Below are positions 24,385 through 37,317 of a stretch of 64,000 nucleotides of DNA, piece by piece (position 1 is the stretch's first letter; each line of letters starts with the position of its first letter). Both the position numbers and the translations under genes were made by a program. Source of the stretch: Loxodes magnus (lineage: Eukaryota > Ciliophora > Karyorelictea > Loxodida > Loxodidae); assembly GCA_946699065.1 (NCBI GenBank), contig CAMPDV010000379.1, forward strand, positions 237,706-301,705, in the 5' to 3' direction. Below the pieces are notes generated by a model, which worked only from the letters and a program-made list of their open reading frames with translations, did no database searches and was not told the DNA's origin.

Positions 24385-27160
24385 TCAGAATTGTTGCTAA
24401 GAATACTGTTGCTAATAATTTTGCTTATACTGCAGCATTATTTCATCCATATACTCATTTCGGGCTGTCTTTCTCAAGTTTGAAAAGCTAGGAGCTGTTT
24501 TAATTAAGCTCAATTGAACTCTAGCGCTATATTGCTTATTCTGCTTAATTCATTGTCATAACTACTCATACTCGCAGTGCCACATTTCTAGAATATCAGT
24601 TAAATAATTCCCTTAATAAAATCCAAACTAGTCTTAGAAGTTTTTAACCAGAAACTTAGAATCTTTAAGCATCATTTATCTACCTGCAGGGCTAAATTTA
24701 TTTATTTTGCTATAAACTTCTGTAAGTCATTCAGTAATGTGCTTAGCTGCGTAAGCTACTATAGTTCTTTAAACTTACTAAGGAATTACACCTCCTCCTT
24801 CAGATTTCAATCTCTCTTAAAAGTCCTTCAGCTTCTGAACAAGGACGTAGCAGTAGTTACTAACTTCTTATTAAGGGAGATCTTTTGGATCTCATTTTAG
24901 ATTTAGAATTTGCTGCTAGTCGAATTTAAATATTGACTCAACTAACTCCTCATAAATGAACTAAGTAACCTATTTAAGATAACTCTAAGCATATTCCAAA
25001 AAGCTATCTACTTCCTATTCAGATATTTATTTAAATTTAGGCTTTAGGGAGTAAAAAATGCTTAGTATATAATTAGCGCTCTCAATGGCAATCACTTTCT
25101 CAGTTAATCAGTAAATAGTAGTATAAACGGAATTTAGAGAGCCTTTAATCTCTGTTATATATTACGACTATGATTGAGTAAGGAATTTTTTAGTTTTCAG
25201 CACATTGGCTCTTAACTCCTTAAATTTACCTAAATTAGCATATACTTACTTTAGAACTTTAATAGGTCATCTAGATCTTCTATTTATAGCTCCTATTCCT
25301 ATATTATTTAGAACAATTTTTGTATGGAATTCTAGCTTGTAAAAATCTTGAAAATTGAGTACACATAAAAATCAAAAAGCTACTTCAAGCAGTTAAATAG
25401 TTCGTTTGACATAAAATCTAATTTTTCCATCAGTAAAAGATATTTTCCAGTCGTTTTAAGGAAGTTTAATGCGGTTGTACATAAAATTGGTTCTATCTAT
25501 ATCATATGAAGGTCTTCTTGATCCTAACTAGATATTTGTTCAGATAGGTTACTTTTTGATTAAAGATATTGCTGGATTTCTTTTACGTTAAATGGATTAA
25601 ACTTAGAAAGTTCTCAGAATTTATAAGTTGACTCATATGATTTGAATTCTTAATGAAAGGCCTTTAAGCTGATTCATTTTACAGGTATAATGTATTATGA
25701 ACTGGAAGTAGACAAATTTTCTGGGTTGAAAATCTATTTTACCTTAAAATCCTTCGGAAGAGGAAGTCTAGTTCATTTTTCAGATTCTAAATGATTTCTA
25801 TGTTTAATAAGCTTACGCAATGCAATTTCATTACTCGCAATGAAACTTATGAATATAAAGTTTACACTCTTAATGCACCTCATTTCTCAATCTGTGTTAC
25901 AACTTACTTTATTGAACTTGAATCGGAAAAATCTTCGCCTATTTCGATAGCTATTGCCAGTCAGTGTAAAAACGTTAGAAAATCCTCAGTTGTACATCCT
26001 TAAATGCAAGATCGACACCCATATACCACTTTACTTAGCTTACTCTAGATTTTTTGTCATAATTGCTTGCGATTTCTAAGTAATTAATTTTTAGCAAGCT
26101 CATAATTTTGAACTATCTAGTCATATTTTTCTTAAGAAGAAACAATTGTTTTGGTAATCTAAGAATTCTCATTTTCTTCATGTCATCTGACAAACATATG
26201 GTGGTTATATAATAAATTAGTAAGCTTATGAAGCATCTCGCATATTGTGCTATGCAGTTTGTCAGAAGGAAGTCTTGCTGCTAATGAATTCAGTTTCATT
26301 CCCTAAACTCATCTTGTGTTAGTATAAGTCATTAGACTTTCCTAGATTTATAGTTTAATAAGTGAACAAAATTATCCATGAGTAGCATTTATAAAGCTCT
26401 AAACTTAATTTACATAGCAATAGCTTAGAATGCATTACTCATACTTCTAGCTGTCGAATGTTTTGCACAAGTTTGTTAAGTGATCCCTTATCTTCTCAAA
26501 TATCTTTTGCTTCTTTCTAACTACTTTATCTTTGAGACTAATTAAGCTCAATATATCTGAACTGAGCTTTGTGGAGCATAGCATATCATAGGCAATATCT
26601 AACTTCTACAGAGCTTCAAAAAACTGAAGATTTGTACAAAACTGCTTTACTTACATCTTGCATGTCAAAATAATTTCTTCAATTCTGGTTACGTAATCAA
26701 TCAATTGTTCTATATTCTTATGCTTCTTTTATTTCTGCATTATATCAAGAAGTCCATCTACAAGAAATGTCTTTACACTATATAGCTCTTTCTTTCCAAT
26801 TACAGACGTTTTATGACTGGACTCTAGACAATTCTAAATTATCTGTATATCTTTCAAAGCTCCAATGAAAGTTTGCTATTACTTTTATACTTCATCTGAT
26901 AATCTGAGTGAGACTAAGTTTTAAAGTTCCTCCAGAATCTAAATTCTTTTGTTAATATTATCGAAGTGTTAACACTCCTTGCCGATGATTTCGTTCAACG
27001 AATTTTCTTCGTTCATATAAGAAGGCAAATCTTCTAGACTAATTTTAGATTCCAGGACTTACTTTTCTTCTGTAGAAGTAGTATTTGTCTGAGGTACTTG
27101 AGGTTGGTCTTCTTAAATAGTCTACTTTTTAGTGAAAAATTTGCTCAATAAGCCTTTCAT
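24385..27160 (-). CDS. VPS50: VPS50/syndetin, EARP tethering complex subunit
   Basis: 916 residues after removing a 25-nt intron, close to animal syndetin (about 960). The N-terminal half is a helical rod with segments typical of VPS50/VPS54 N-domains, such as LPSDKLHSTICEMLHKLTNL and RWHEENENS. The C-terminal part has the syndetin signature around residues 797-815, KINKFSPAGRQMMLKDSKF, preceded by QRTIVAYAAKHITEWLTEVY, matching the DUF2451 region of CCDC132/VPS50. In family terms it replaces VPS54 in the EARP complex, which tethers vesicles in endosomal recycling. In-frame TGA codes Trp at several sites (TRWVQG, HWLAIA, EKWGAL). It starts at ATG 27158-27160 and ends with TGA at 24385. The identity rests on remembered family sequence; VPS54 is the main alternative. 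Confidence 0.75.
25528..25552 (-). other. 25-nt intron in VPS50
   Basis: A GT...AG segment (GTAACC at the donor, TCTAG at the acceptor) whose removal at a codon boundary joins SSNIFNQK to LGSRRPSYDIDRTNF and makes the total coding length divisible by three. A 22-nt alternative at about 25723-25744 would also restore frame but gives a less protein-like segment. Confidence 0.5.
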
Positions 27161-27214
27161 TTAATTATAATTTAGCCTTTATTTATTTTATTTAAAATAT
27201 AATAAAAAGAGTAA

Positions 27215-27961
27215 TCAGTTTTAATCATTGGCATCTGCATCTTCACCCATATCACTTGTCCATAGTGTTAGATTATCTCTTAATAACTGCATTATTGTTG
27301 TCGAGTCCTTGTACTGCTCTTCGTCTAGATTATCAAGCTCCGCAATTGCGTAATCAAAGGCTTCTTTAGCTATTTTGCAAGCTTTTTCATGTTAATTCAT
27401 CACTTCATAGTAGAACACTGAGAAATTCAATGCTAATCCTAGTCTTATTGGGTGAGTTGGAAGGAGATCTGCGTTAGCTACTTAAGTTGCATCATTGTAA
27501 GAAGCAAGAGCTTTGTCTGGAGTTTCAGTTCCATATTTTTATTTATTATCTCCAGCAGTTTAGAATTCAGATAAGTATCTAAAATAATCCCCTTTCATCT
27601 TCAAATAAAATACTTTAGATTCGCTGTTAGTTGCACTCTTTATCAGAGAATTTTCCAGGATATTTAGAATATCTTAGCAAATGTCTTGCATTTCCTTCTC
27701 TATTTTTTCTCTTTGAGTCTTAATAGTGTTTAAATGTCTTGACCCTTTAGCTTCTTCTTTCTATTCCAATGCACTAATTGCTCTCCAAGCAGTTCTTCTC
27801 GCGCCAACTGTATTTTTGTAAGCGACTGATAGCAAATTTCTTTCTTCAACTGTGAGTTCAGAGCTTTGGTTTACTACATTCTTCATGAATTTGACCATAT
27901 CTTCATATCTCTCAGCTTGTTCTGCTAACTTGGCAAAGTATACGTTTTCTTCTCTGCTCAT
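27215..27961 (-). CDS. 14-3-3 protein
   Basis: Single-exon gene of 248 residues, the normal 14-3-3 length. Family motifs are all present: [16 protein letters not shown] near the N-terminus, [12 protein letters not shown] around residues 55-66, [14 protein letters not shown] around 165-180, and [12 protein letters not shown] near residue 225. 14-3-3 proteins are dimeric adaptors that bind phospho-Ser/Thr sites in signalling and cell-cycle proteins in the cytosol. Gln is coded by both TAA and TAG within conserved positions, which by itself shows the code reassignment. The stop is TGA at 27215-27217 after DANDQN. It lies just upstream of VPS50 on the same strand with about 55 bp between them. 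Confidence 0.97.
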
Positions 27962-29008
27962 TTTATTTTAAAGCTTGAAAAATAAATAAAATCCTCTTAA
28001 TAGAATTTTATTTTGCTGTTTAACTTTAATTTATACCACATTCTAAGTTTTCTAATTTTTATCCTTCTCTTAAGATATACTACTTTATCAAGTATCTAGC
28101 TAACTTGCGTTTAGTCTTCTGAATTATGATTTAAATCAGCATCCCTAATATTTGACAACGAGTTACTTTAGAGTATAATATTTCTTGCTATAATTTATAG
28201 ATCAAGCAATATGATGCCTTATAACTACTTTAAGCATTTAAACTTAAGAAAATTTTGTTGTAAAATACCAGTTTCAGTTTTAGATGATTTAAAGTATTTT
28301 ATTAGAAAGCTTAGAATGATATTAATAATAAGATTCTATTTAAAATACCATTTCTTTACTTATCTAAGAAAATTTCATTTCCGTTCAAAACTAAAGTATT
28401 GTCATATACCATCTAAGATAGAACTCTCTTAAACCATATCCTTAGAGTAACCCTAGAATTGTTATCTATTTATATCAGATAATATTCCTCTCCTTCATTT
28501 TAAACTTTTCAGTGTTTCTAACTTAGATATCTTAATAAAATACTCCCCCATCTATATCACTAAGTCTGATTTAAAAAAGGAAACTGATATTTTAACTTCT
28601 AAAATACTCTTTTTCCTTGATTTAGAATAACTTATTATATTTCTATTTTACCAATCTATTTATAGCCCAATTCCTCTACTGTTAACTATAATAGATTGTA
28701 AGTGTTAATGTTAAGAAAAGGAAAGTAAATTATAAATATTAAACTAGTTAAAATTGCTTAAGCAGAGATCTAATCAAGCATTAAAGCCATAATTCTATTT
28801 CCTAAGTTCTCTTTTTGTGATGAGAAAAAAGAAAGGAAGGTGGAAGTAATTATGCTATATGAAATGCTAATTAATAAGACTTATTTTCATAGATAAATCT
28901 AAAGGGGGATCAAATAACTAAAGGTTGTTGTATTCTGATATTTTTATTCATAATGAAGAAGTTTAATTACATTTAAAAAGCAAAACCATTATTACTATCA
29001 TTATAAAA
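27962..29008. other. Divergent spacer between 14-3-3 and MOB1
   Basis: Bidirectional upstream region. A TGA-free frame runs through 28211-29008 into the MOB1 start, but its sequence has no recognisable character and I treat it as noncoding. Confidence 0.5.
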
Positions 29009-29692
29009 ATGATCAAAACAAAGGTAATACCTTAAGATAAGATCAAATCTGTTAGACCTAAAAAGAAAATAGATAAAGAACATAGAGGATATGGATTGAA
29101 GAGAATTGCTTAAATGACTTTAGGTTCTGGAAATATATAGTAAGCTGTAATGCTTCCTGCTGGTGAAGATCTAAATGAATGGTTAGCAGTAAATACTATA
29201 GAGTTTTACAACTAGATTAACGTTCTTTATGGAGTTGTATCTGAGTTTTGTACATCTTAAAGTTGTCCTATAATGAGTGCAGGACCTAAATATGAATATT
29301 TATGGGCAGATGGAACTAGCGTTAAGACTCCACTTAAAGTATCTGCAAGCGAGTATATAGAATATTTAATGGTGTGGGTTGAGAATCAAATTTCAAAAGA
29401 GTCTTTATTTCCAACCTAGTAAGGTATTGCTTTCCCTGCCTCTTTTGCAAAAATTGTAAAAGTAATTTTCAAGAGACTCTTCAGAGTATATGCTCATATC
29501 TACCATACACATTTTCAGCAAATTATGTCTTTAAATATGGGCGAGCATTTAAATACGTGTTTCAAGCACTTCATCTACTACATTGATTAATTTGATTTAG
29601 TAGAGGACAAAGAAATGGCTCCTTTACATGAACTTATTTAGTAATTCAGATAGAGAAAGAATGAAGGAGAACAGAAAACAACTGAAGCATGA
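29009..29692 (+). CDS. MOB1: MOB kinase activator (MOB1 family)
   Basis: 227 residues, single exon, typical MOB1 size. The hallmark segment LPAGEDLNEWLAVNTIEFYN is present (residues 56-75), followed by the zinc-site cysteines in FCTSQSCP (Cys-x4-Cys) and the histidines in HIYHTHF (His-x4-His), and the LNTCFKHFIYYIDQFDLV helix. MOB1 proteins bind and activate NDR/LATS kinases and in ciliates and other protists act in cytokinesis and cell polarity (family knowledge). The start is the ATG at 29009; the stop TGA is at 29690. The MOB1 rather than MOB2 assignment follows from the intact zinc ligands and FYNQIN segment. Confidence 0.95.
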
Positions 29693-30470
29693 ACTTGTCT
29701 TTATTTAATAAATTAGATCTATATTGCATACTAAATAACCACTAGTTCTACTACTTCAAGTCCTATTATTCCTTTTCACGCTTTATCTAAAAATACGCCA
29801 ATAAATCCTTATCCTAAATATTACTCTATAAACCTTTATCTTACTTAACTTGCATTCTATATTTAGTTTCTCTTAAGAAATTCTATCTTAAAGTGGTAAA
29901 TTTCTTTAAGAAAGCCTAAACTTCTTTATATAATTTTTTAAATTGTTATATATATTAAGTTACTAAAATATCTGATAGTAATATCAAACAATAAATATCT
30001 TAGGATTCATTTTAGCTAATCTTCATAACCAGCATTATAACTTAAGCCAAATATTGCCCATATCTTTTACAATTGAATGCAAAGGTTTGCAAAATATAGT
30101 GAAGGTAAATATCATAACTTTAGAAAATAAGTTTAGCTCGATTTTAAGAATGCCATAAATGAACAGTGGTCAAAATAATTACATTAAAAGGCATATTTAA
30201 ATTAGTATAACAGCAGAGCAGTTAAAATTAATTGGGATTTAAATACACGAATATGAACAAGTAAATCACTATCCTTAGTTAATAGTTTCATATCATTATT
30301 CTAAATAAAGCTTAGAGTACAAATATTTTGCTTTGTTCAATAAGAGGAACTATTTAATGCTAGGGATATAAAAATGGTTATTAGATACTAATATGAATAT
30401 GTTTTTAAAGTGATTGATTTAATTGAAATAGCATTTAATAATTAAAATTTTTGCAATTTTAAATAGTAAA
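29693..30470. other. AT-rich spacer
   Basis: Between MOB1 and STOML2, both plus strand. No gene or repeat recognised. Confidence 0.55.
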
Positions 30471-31450
30471 ATGTTTACTAAGTTTGCAAGAAGATAAATT
30501 CTAACAGGATCATATCATTTGAGTTTTACTATTGTTCCTTAGTAGACTGCTGTTGTTATTGAACGCTTCGGAAAATTCCTTAAAACTTTGGATCCAGGAC
30601 TTCATTTCTTAATTCCTCTCATAGATTCTAGAGCTTATGTTCACTCTTTGAAAGAAGAAGTTCATTAAGTAACAGGTTAATTTGCTATAACTAAGGATAA
30701 TGTTACCTTGCATATTGATGGAATCCTTTATAGCAAAATTTTTGATCCCGTAAAAGCTTCTTATGGAGTGGATCATCCAATTGAAGCTTTAAAAAACTTG
30801 GCATAAACTACTATGAGATCTGAGTTAGGTAAGATAACGCTAGATAAAACCTTTGAAGAGCGTGAGAACTTGAATCATGCAATTGTAAATGCTATTAACG
30901 AAGCTTCAGGAGATTGGGGAATTAAATGCATGAGATATGAAATAAGAGATATTACTCCTCCTCCTAATATTAAAAAGGCTATGGAACTTTAAGCCGAAGC
31001 TGAAAGACACAAGAGATCAGACATTTTAACTAGTGAAGGTAAACGATAGGCTGATATTAATATAGCAGAAGGTAGTAGAAACGCTGCAATTTTAAAAGCT
31101 GAGGGAGAGAGTAAATCTATCTAAATGAAAGCTGAAGCGACTGCACATGCTATTTAAACTCTTGCTAATGCACTGAACTAAAAAGGAGGAGATAAAGCTA
31201 TGCAATTGAGAATAGCAGAGTAATATGTAGATGCATTTAGAAAATTAGCTAAGGAAACAAACTCATTAATAGTTCCAATGGATGCTGGCAATGTTAGTGG
31301 AATGGTTGCATAAGCCCTAACAGTATTTAACAATATACAAAAGTAGTAAGGTTTAAGAGAGATATCATAAGATGTATAAGAATAGTTATTAAACAAAGCA
31401 GGTAATCTATTTTTATACAAACTATTACAGATGAAGATAGTAGGAAATGA
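30471..31450 (+). CDS. STOML2: Stomatin-like protein 2 (SPFH/band 7 family)
   Basis: 316 residues after splicing out a 29-nt intron near the end. Shows the paraslipin/SLP2 pattern: a short N-terminal basic leader (MFTKFARRQ) that could act as mitochondrial presequence, then PQQTAVVIERFGKFLKTLDP, the band 7 core (ALKNLAQTTMRSELGKITLD), GDWGIKCMRYEIRDITPPP, and the coiled-coil tail with AEAERHKRSD and ILKAEGESKS. SLP2 binds cardiolipin and prohibitins in the inner mitochondrial membrane. Splicing gives the end NKADEDSRK-TGA; without it no TGA occurs for hundreds of bases. Single clean ortholog-like gene; no oddities. Confidence 0.93.
31402..31430 (+). other. 29-nt intron at the 3' end of STOML2
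   Basis: GTAATC donor and TTACAG acceptor in phase 1. Removal creates the short last exon of 20 nt (31431-31450) that ends in TGA. Reading through would extend the protein by a long AT-rich tail, so the intron is well supported by the gene end. Confidence 0.75.
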
Positions 31451-32079
31451 ACAATTATATTTAAACACTAAATCTCATAAATATCTTATTCTTTATATCT
31501 TTAATACATAAATTAGCGTAAATTACTATTTATTCAATAAAAGAGCAACTTATTATGCCTCATTTTTAAAGGTATTTAGAGAATTAATGTTAAAAAACTT
31601 GAGTATGAAGAAAAGAAAAAATCTAAATTGTTTCTTAGTGAAGTGCTTTATAAATTAAGATACTTCTAATGTATCTAAATAAACACAAAAGTATAAGAAT
31701 AAAATTATACATTATCTAACTCCAACCAAGAGCAACTACTTACCTAAGTAAACTTTCAGTTATTCAACACACTTATCAAACTCTTTCACTTACATAGATT
31801 TATATATAATGCTATTTGAAAAAACGAAGCTTTAGGATCTAAAAACCTAATAGGTATTCTTTAGCCTAATTATGTAATGCTGTACTTAAATCTTCTAATT
31901 GAATTTATCTAGTAAATTTTAGAAAATCCAATAATCTTAAAAAGTTCTTTCCTTCTCTCTAAATTCTCTAAGTTCCTTCAATTTTTAAAAGCTAATGAAT
32001 AAGTTTCACATTAACTGCGAAATATAACCTATACTAGCGAAAAAGAGAAGACAGTTTAAGTTAAAATTAAAGATAAAAA
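31451..32079. other. Convergent spacer
   Basis: Between the 3' ends of STOML2 and the ubiquitin-fold gene. AT-rich; nothing recognised. Confidence 0.55.
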
Positions 32080-32343
32080 TCAAAAGATATAGCAACATTG
32101 TCCTGAATTAGGTCTCTTCTCTAGTTAAATAACACTCTGGTCTAATAAGTTATAGCTAAAGAGAGTTTCCGATTTCTTCAATTTCTATCCATTAAAATAC
32201 AGTTCAGATTTTGTAATATCAACGTCGTTATCTTTAAGAGAAATGTAGCACAACAGATTTTCAACAGTTTCCTGAGCAGGACACTATACAGTGAAAGGAG
32301 CAAAACTAGATTTCTTTTTGTAAGGTTCAACTCTAATATTCAT
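32080..32343 (-). CDS. Small ubiquitin-fold protein with CaaX-like C-terminus
   Basis: 87 residues, single exon, start ATG 32341-32343, stop TGA 32080-32082. The sequence has a beta-grasp pattern: an N-terminal strand (MNIRVEPY), a strand with FAPFTVQCP, a helix from TVENLLCYI, then SELYFNGQKLKKSETLFSYN, where YFNGQKL matches the ubiquitin IFAGKQL turn, and a last strand SVIQLEKRP. It ends in GQCCYIF: a CaaX-type Cys-Tyr-Ile-Phe preceded by another Cys, as in membrane-anchored ubiquitin-fold (MUB) proteins, which are prenylated and often palmitoylated. There is no terminal Gly-Gly, so it is not a conjugated modifier. MUB assignment is inference; a ubiquitin-fold Ras-like fragment is less likely. 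It diverges from the large empty region. Confidence 0.65.
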
Positions 32344-35300
32344 TTTTATTTAATATTTATCTCTTTAATTTAACACTAAGCATTCTCATATACTTACTTA
32401 CACCATATACACACTAATTAATTGTCTATTTTTGAATATAAAAACTCCTTCTATGCCTTAAGGCTTTAACCTCCTAGAATAAATTTCTAAAAGTGGATGA
32501 TTTTTTAAAACTGGAGATTGTAAATAAGATTAAGAAAATTCCATTAGATTCTGATAAGCTATTTAAATATAAACAACCATTTATCTTTGGAGTTAGTTAT
32601 AAGATTAAAGACTATAGGACTATCTTATCAATAGACCTATTTATCTTAATATCTAAATATTGAACAGTAATCATGCATACCATATGAATTATCAAATCCA
32701 GTTTTTTTCTAGTAAGCTAGTTTATGTATCATGCTTTACTAAATTAAAGACATCTTCCTCTTTGTATATTTAATCTATATTTCACAGTTTTTGCTTTTGA
32801 AGGATAAGGATTATGCTGATTAATGAGTTTAGAGAGTGAAAATAAAGTTAAGATATCCTATAGCAAACTTCAAAAGCTTTATCAATGAATATAATTTTAA
32901 GTTAACACTTCTTCCATTAACTATCTTATTTTCCAAGTTTTGTGCTTTAGAATGTATTTAAGAGATGTCTTATTACTCATTCACTGGATTTAATTCTTTC
33001 CCTAAAATAATCATGATAAAGGTCTGCAACTAAATGTAACGCTCTGTGCTCATAATATAGAAAGAAGCTAAATATATCCCTCTATTATCTTTTACATAGT
33101 GAGAACTATCTTATATATACTCATATCTATTTAATCTGAGGTAATTACTTAATTAATTCTTTTACTTTATTCTAGGTTATACCATGCTAATCTTAGAATA
33201 AATAGAGTTGCTATTGCTTAAATATTTAAAAGTAAAGTATATTAGTACAATTAAATAGCTTAATTTATATATAAAAGGGAAAACCTTTAACATCATCACT
33301 AGTGTATCTTATAGTATTCAGAAAACTTACTAGATTTCTTAAGAGATAGGCTATTCATTTTACTTGGACTTATTATATATAAAAAAGTATTATAATGGAG
33401 TTTACGAGGCTTTAATGGATAAAACTCCACAGAAACTTAATTCATGAATCGAGAAGTGAAGAAAAGGATAGACTCATGAGAGATTGGGGAAGTTAACTAC
33501 CTAAAATTGAATATATCTTCCTCTGCTTTGACTGATTTTTGGGGCCTGGAATTGAATGACCTTTGGCTTTAGCGATTATTTATCTTGAAATCTGACTTGG
33601 GATGATATATTAGCATTTCCTATTTAATCCTAAGAGGTATATCCTCAATGTCTCCGTTTTAAAGATATATCCTTATAACAATATAGAACAGATAAATTGT
33701 GGTAATATCGCGATTAGTCTAATAAAGGTAGAGGCAATTTAATTTATAATGCTATATTATGTTAGTTTACAGTAATGTTTAATTAGAAATCTCATATAAT
33801 TTATGCTAAAAAGTATTATAAGCTTCTTTAAAATAAAATAGGAAGTATAAAGATTATGCTTGTATGCTAAATAAGTTAATATTGTATTTAATTAGAGTAC
33901 TACTTCAAACTACTTAAAGTTACTTTAAAGAAGATAAATTTAAGATGGCTTAATATTAACTCCAATATACAATATTAGCAACATCATGAAACTAACATTT
34001 ATGCTAAAAATAAAGTTAGAGCTAGTCTAATCGTATAGCAAACTAAAACTTCACATCTCCTTTATAGTCTTAAATTAAGAATTAGCATACTAAAGAAAAC
34101 AACAAAAGTGAGTAGCAGTAATAATTCAGTTTACTCTTAAATAATACTTAGATCTAAATTGCTAATTTCTGGAAGTATTAAACTAGTAGGGATATATAAG
34201 TAATTAAAATTAAAGCTTTCCTGCTAATTTTATTGAATTGAGAATCTATAAAAATTATATAAATAAAATTAATATAGTAAGATAAATAAACTTTACTTTC
34301 TTAGGATTTAAAATTAATAGCATTTGCTACAATTAAATATCAAGCTAGTTAGACTGATAGGTGAAATTAATAAAGAAGACAAATAATAAATATATCTTAG
34401 CTCTTCCTTATAATTTTTCCTTAATTTTATTGTTCATAAAAGAGTAATTTTTTTAACTTAAAAGCAATATGGATTCTGTAATCTTGTTAAGTGTCTATAG
34501 AGTACTTCATTTATATAAAATAAGTCATACCATAAAGCTCAATTATATCAAAGAGATGATTAAGCCCTATCCCCTTTATTAAATCATAGTTGATTTAACT
34601 TTTATACCATATAATAATTAAATTTATTCTTAATACATAGTTATGGATAATACCAAAAAGGATATACTAAAGTTAAACTAATTAAGCAAATAGATAACTA
34701 CAGAAGTTAAATTAAATAACAATATTAGTCGTATATAAGTACTAAGGGAAGTAAGTGTATACTCTATAAGTATTAATTTATTGTGCTATGTAATGCTCTA
34801 AATAAAACCTGATAATATGGACACAAATTCTAATTATAATTCATTGGTTTAATTAATGAAGGTAGTAATTAAGTCTAGTAATCAAGTTATTTTAAAAATA
34901 TAATTGAAATTCAAAAAAGTCTCAGAAATGAGTAAATACCTAAGTTCTAACCAAAGAATATTTTAGTACCTTCCTATAGTTTTATTATGATAAAGTCTAA
35001 TCTATTTAGATATGGGATGTCTAGTTAATAAATGTAGAACACTAGTACCAAAAAGACTTTCATTAATTAGTAGTAAGAATCTAATAAAATTAATAGTAAA
35101 GCATTGCAAAACAAAAAAGCAACTTGTAAACTTAGGTAATTTTGGCAGACATATGTGAGATTTAATTTAAAAGAGTTTGCATACAAGCTAAAATTTTGGT
35201 ACATTAGCAACTATGATAAATTTGTTTCAATAATAATAATAATAGACACTTAAAGGATAAATTATTATAAACTAATAATGCTGGTAATAGTTAATATCTA

Positions 35301-35926
35301 TTATCTAGCTTTTAATGCTTCTCTTTTCATTTTGCTGTAAAATGTTTTTAAATTTTGCACTGGAACAGGTTTCTTAAATAAATCTAGGCTTTATCTTTAT
35401 TTATCTTCCATTTAAATTAGTTTTAGTGTTTCTTTATGTTAGCAAGAAATAATCACAAATAAACGTATTTTATAGTCCAATTCCTATAAATCTTATCACA
35501 TCTTTATGTCCCATAGTATCAAAAGTGTTACCTTCTTACAACACTCTATTTCAAGCTCTCTTTTTCTAACTTGTAATAATAAATGGCTCGAAAGTTTAGC
35601 ATCTTTAAAATAGGATTAGGATAGTATTAAGTAGATAATTTCTGAAGAAGTAAAATAAGTAAATTAAACACAAGAAGTTAATAAAGCAAGCTATAAAATA
35701 CAATTGCCATAGTTTATATCACTAACATCAATAGTAGAAGGAAAGGGGTTTAAACAGATGATTATATTATAAGAAACTATATTTATAGCATCAAGACCAA
35801 ATTAATAGTTACCAGTAAATACAAAATATTGCTTATTGTATTCAGTTGAATGATATAAATCAGCATTACTATTGCTGCTCTTTATTATTACTTTAATTAG
35901 GCTTTAACTTTGTTATTTTAATCGTA
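32344..35926. other. Long gene-poor AT-rich region
   Basis: 3.6 kb. Many short A/T runs and scattered TGAs; no frame with protein character, no RNA gene, no obvious repeat. It holds the upstream regions of the ubiquitin-fold gene and the next plus-strand gene. Confidence 0.5.
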
Positions 35927-36394
35927 ATGGTTGAAGAGTAGAAATCGAAGAGAAAGAGTAAGTTTACTAGAGTACATGAGAATGAAAAAGAAGATAAACC
36001 CATTTCATCCTTTATTGGAATTATAAATTAGAGAACGAAATTTGAAGAAGACAAAGTTTCGATATAGATCAGTTTGATAGATAATCTAGCAGCAAATAAA
36101 ACAATCTAAAGTAATTACCTTCTAGATATTTCCTCAATAGAAAGTGGATGCTCAGCAAGAAATAGTTCATTTGATTCTAAAAGTTTTTCGCCTATAAAGT
36201 ATAATTAAGGCTGTAACTCTCCTCTAATTTCACACCCTAAAATGCTGATGGAGCAAAATATTATAAAAAAATCTCAGAAAGCAGCCTCAAATATTACTTT
36301 CAACAAAAATAATTCAAAACTAATTAGAAAAAGATCATTGAACGCATAATTGGGGAGTATATAAAGAATTTATAAAGCATTAGTTCATTTTTGA
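35927..36394 (+). CDS. Small basic hypothetical protein
   Basis: 155 residues, single exon, ATG 35927 to TGA 36392. The start MVEEQKSKRKSKFTRVHENE is strongly basic; the rest is Ser/Asn/Lys-rich (for example SSFDSKSFSPIKYNQ and NSKLIRKRSLNAQ) and looks disordered, with Ser-Pro motifs that could be phosphorylation sites. No domain recognised. It stands alone between two long spacers. Coding status rests on codon character and clean ATG/TGA limits. Confidence 0.55.
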
Positions 36395-37317
36395 TCTTTC
36401 ACATTTCGCTTTTTTAGTTTCTTTATATTAAAAATAATCTTACTAACTTTTATCCACTGATAGTGCTTTTAGAACTGCTTTCTTTCTAAAAATAATTTTG
36501 ATAAAGAAAGAGTTTAGAAGTTTATGACTAGATACGCTTTGCACTATTAGGAGGTTTATCATAGTCTTATTCTTTTTAAGGTAGGTATATCTTATCTTAG
36601 CAATGGGTATTTAATTAGATACTTTAGCTTTACAAATTTTTAATTTTTCTTATTTCCATGAGAAGAGTTAGCTTAATCAAAAGAACAGATAAAAACCAAG
36701 TTTTAAATCTTATAGGTAATTTAAAAGATAATAACTAGTCTTTCTTATTGTGATAACTAGCTTCTATAAAATAAGCTATCTAATCTAAAAAAGGTATTAG
36801 GCTTTTAATGTGCCAGTATATTAAAAAAGAAAGAAAGGAGTAAGAAAATAGAATAGGGTTTATTATAAAGGGATGGGCTTTATATTATAGAAGGAAGGTT
36901 AATACCTATATATATAAGTAACGAAAGTAACTATAGATATATATTCCCCTATTGCATTTAACTTGATCTATTAATTAAATAAACAGATTAAAAGTAATAA
37001 TATTTATAATAGAGTTCAGCTTATAAGGCTATAAGGAGTCTGAAGACTTTGCATATAAGCAGATATAGCCATTATGATTTCAGTTATCTTCTAGAATAAT
37101 TGATTAAATGTGTATTTTCTAAGTTATTAATTAAATATGCACGAAAGTTGAAGAGTAAAAGAAACTTCTCCAGATATGAAACGTAAGAGTAAATCACAAA
37201 ATAAGAAATTATTGAAGCCTGGTTGAGATGGTAGGTTTTATCTTGGCAAGATTCCCAATTACAACCCTTTAAGAGATTCTTATTGTAAGTTTTCATTCAG
37301 GTTAGGGATACAGAGTA
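36395..37317. other. AT-rich spacer
   Basis: Upstream region of the Gln-rich-tail gene. No gene recognised. Confidence 0.5.

Noticed and set aside
28211..29008. A long open frame leading into MOB1 as an N-terminal extension
   Set aside because: MOB1 starts normally at 29009 and the upstream frame has no protein character; TGA-only stopping makes long open frames common in AT-rich DNA.
31178..31468. A 96-codon standard-code frame on the minus strand
   Set aside because: Antisense shadow of STOML2.
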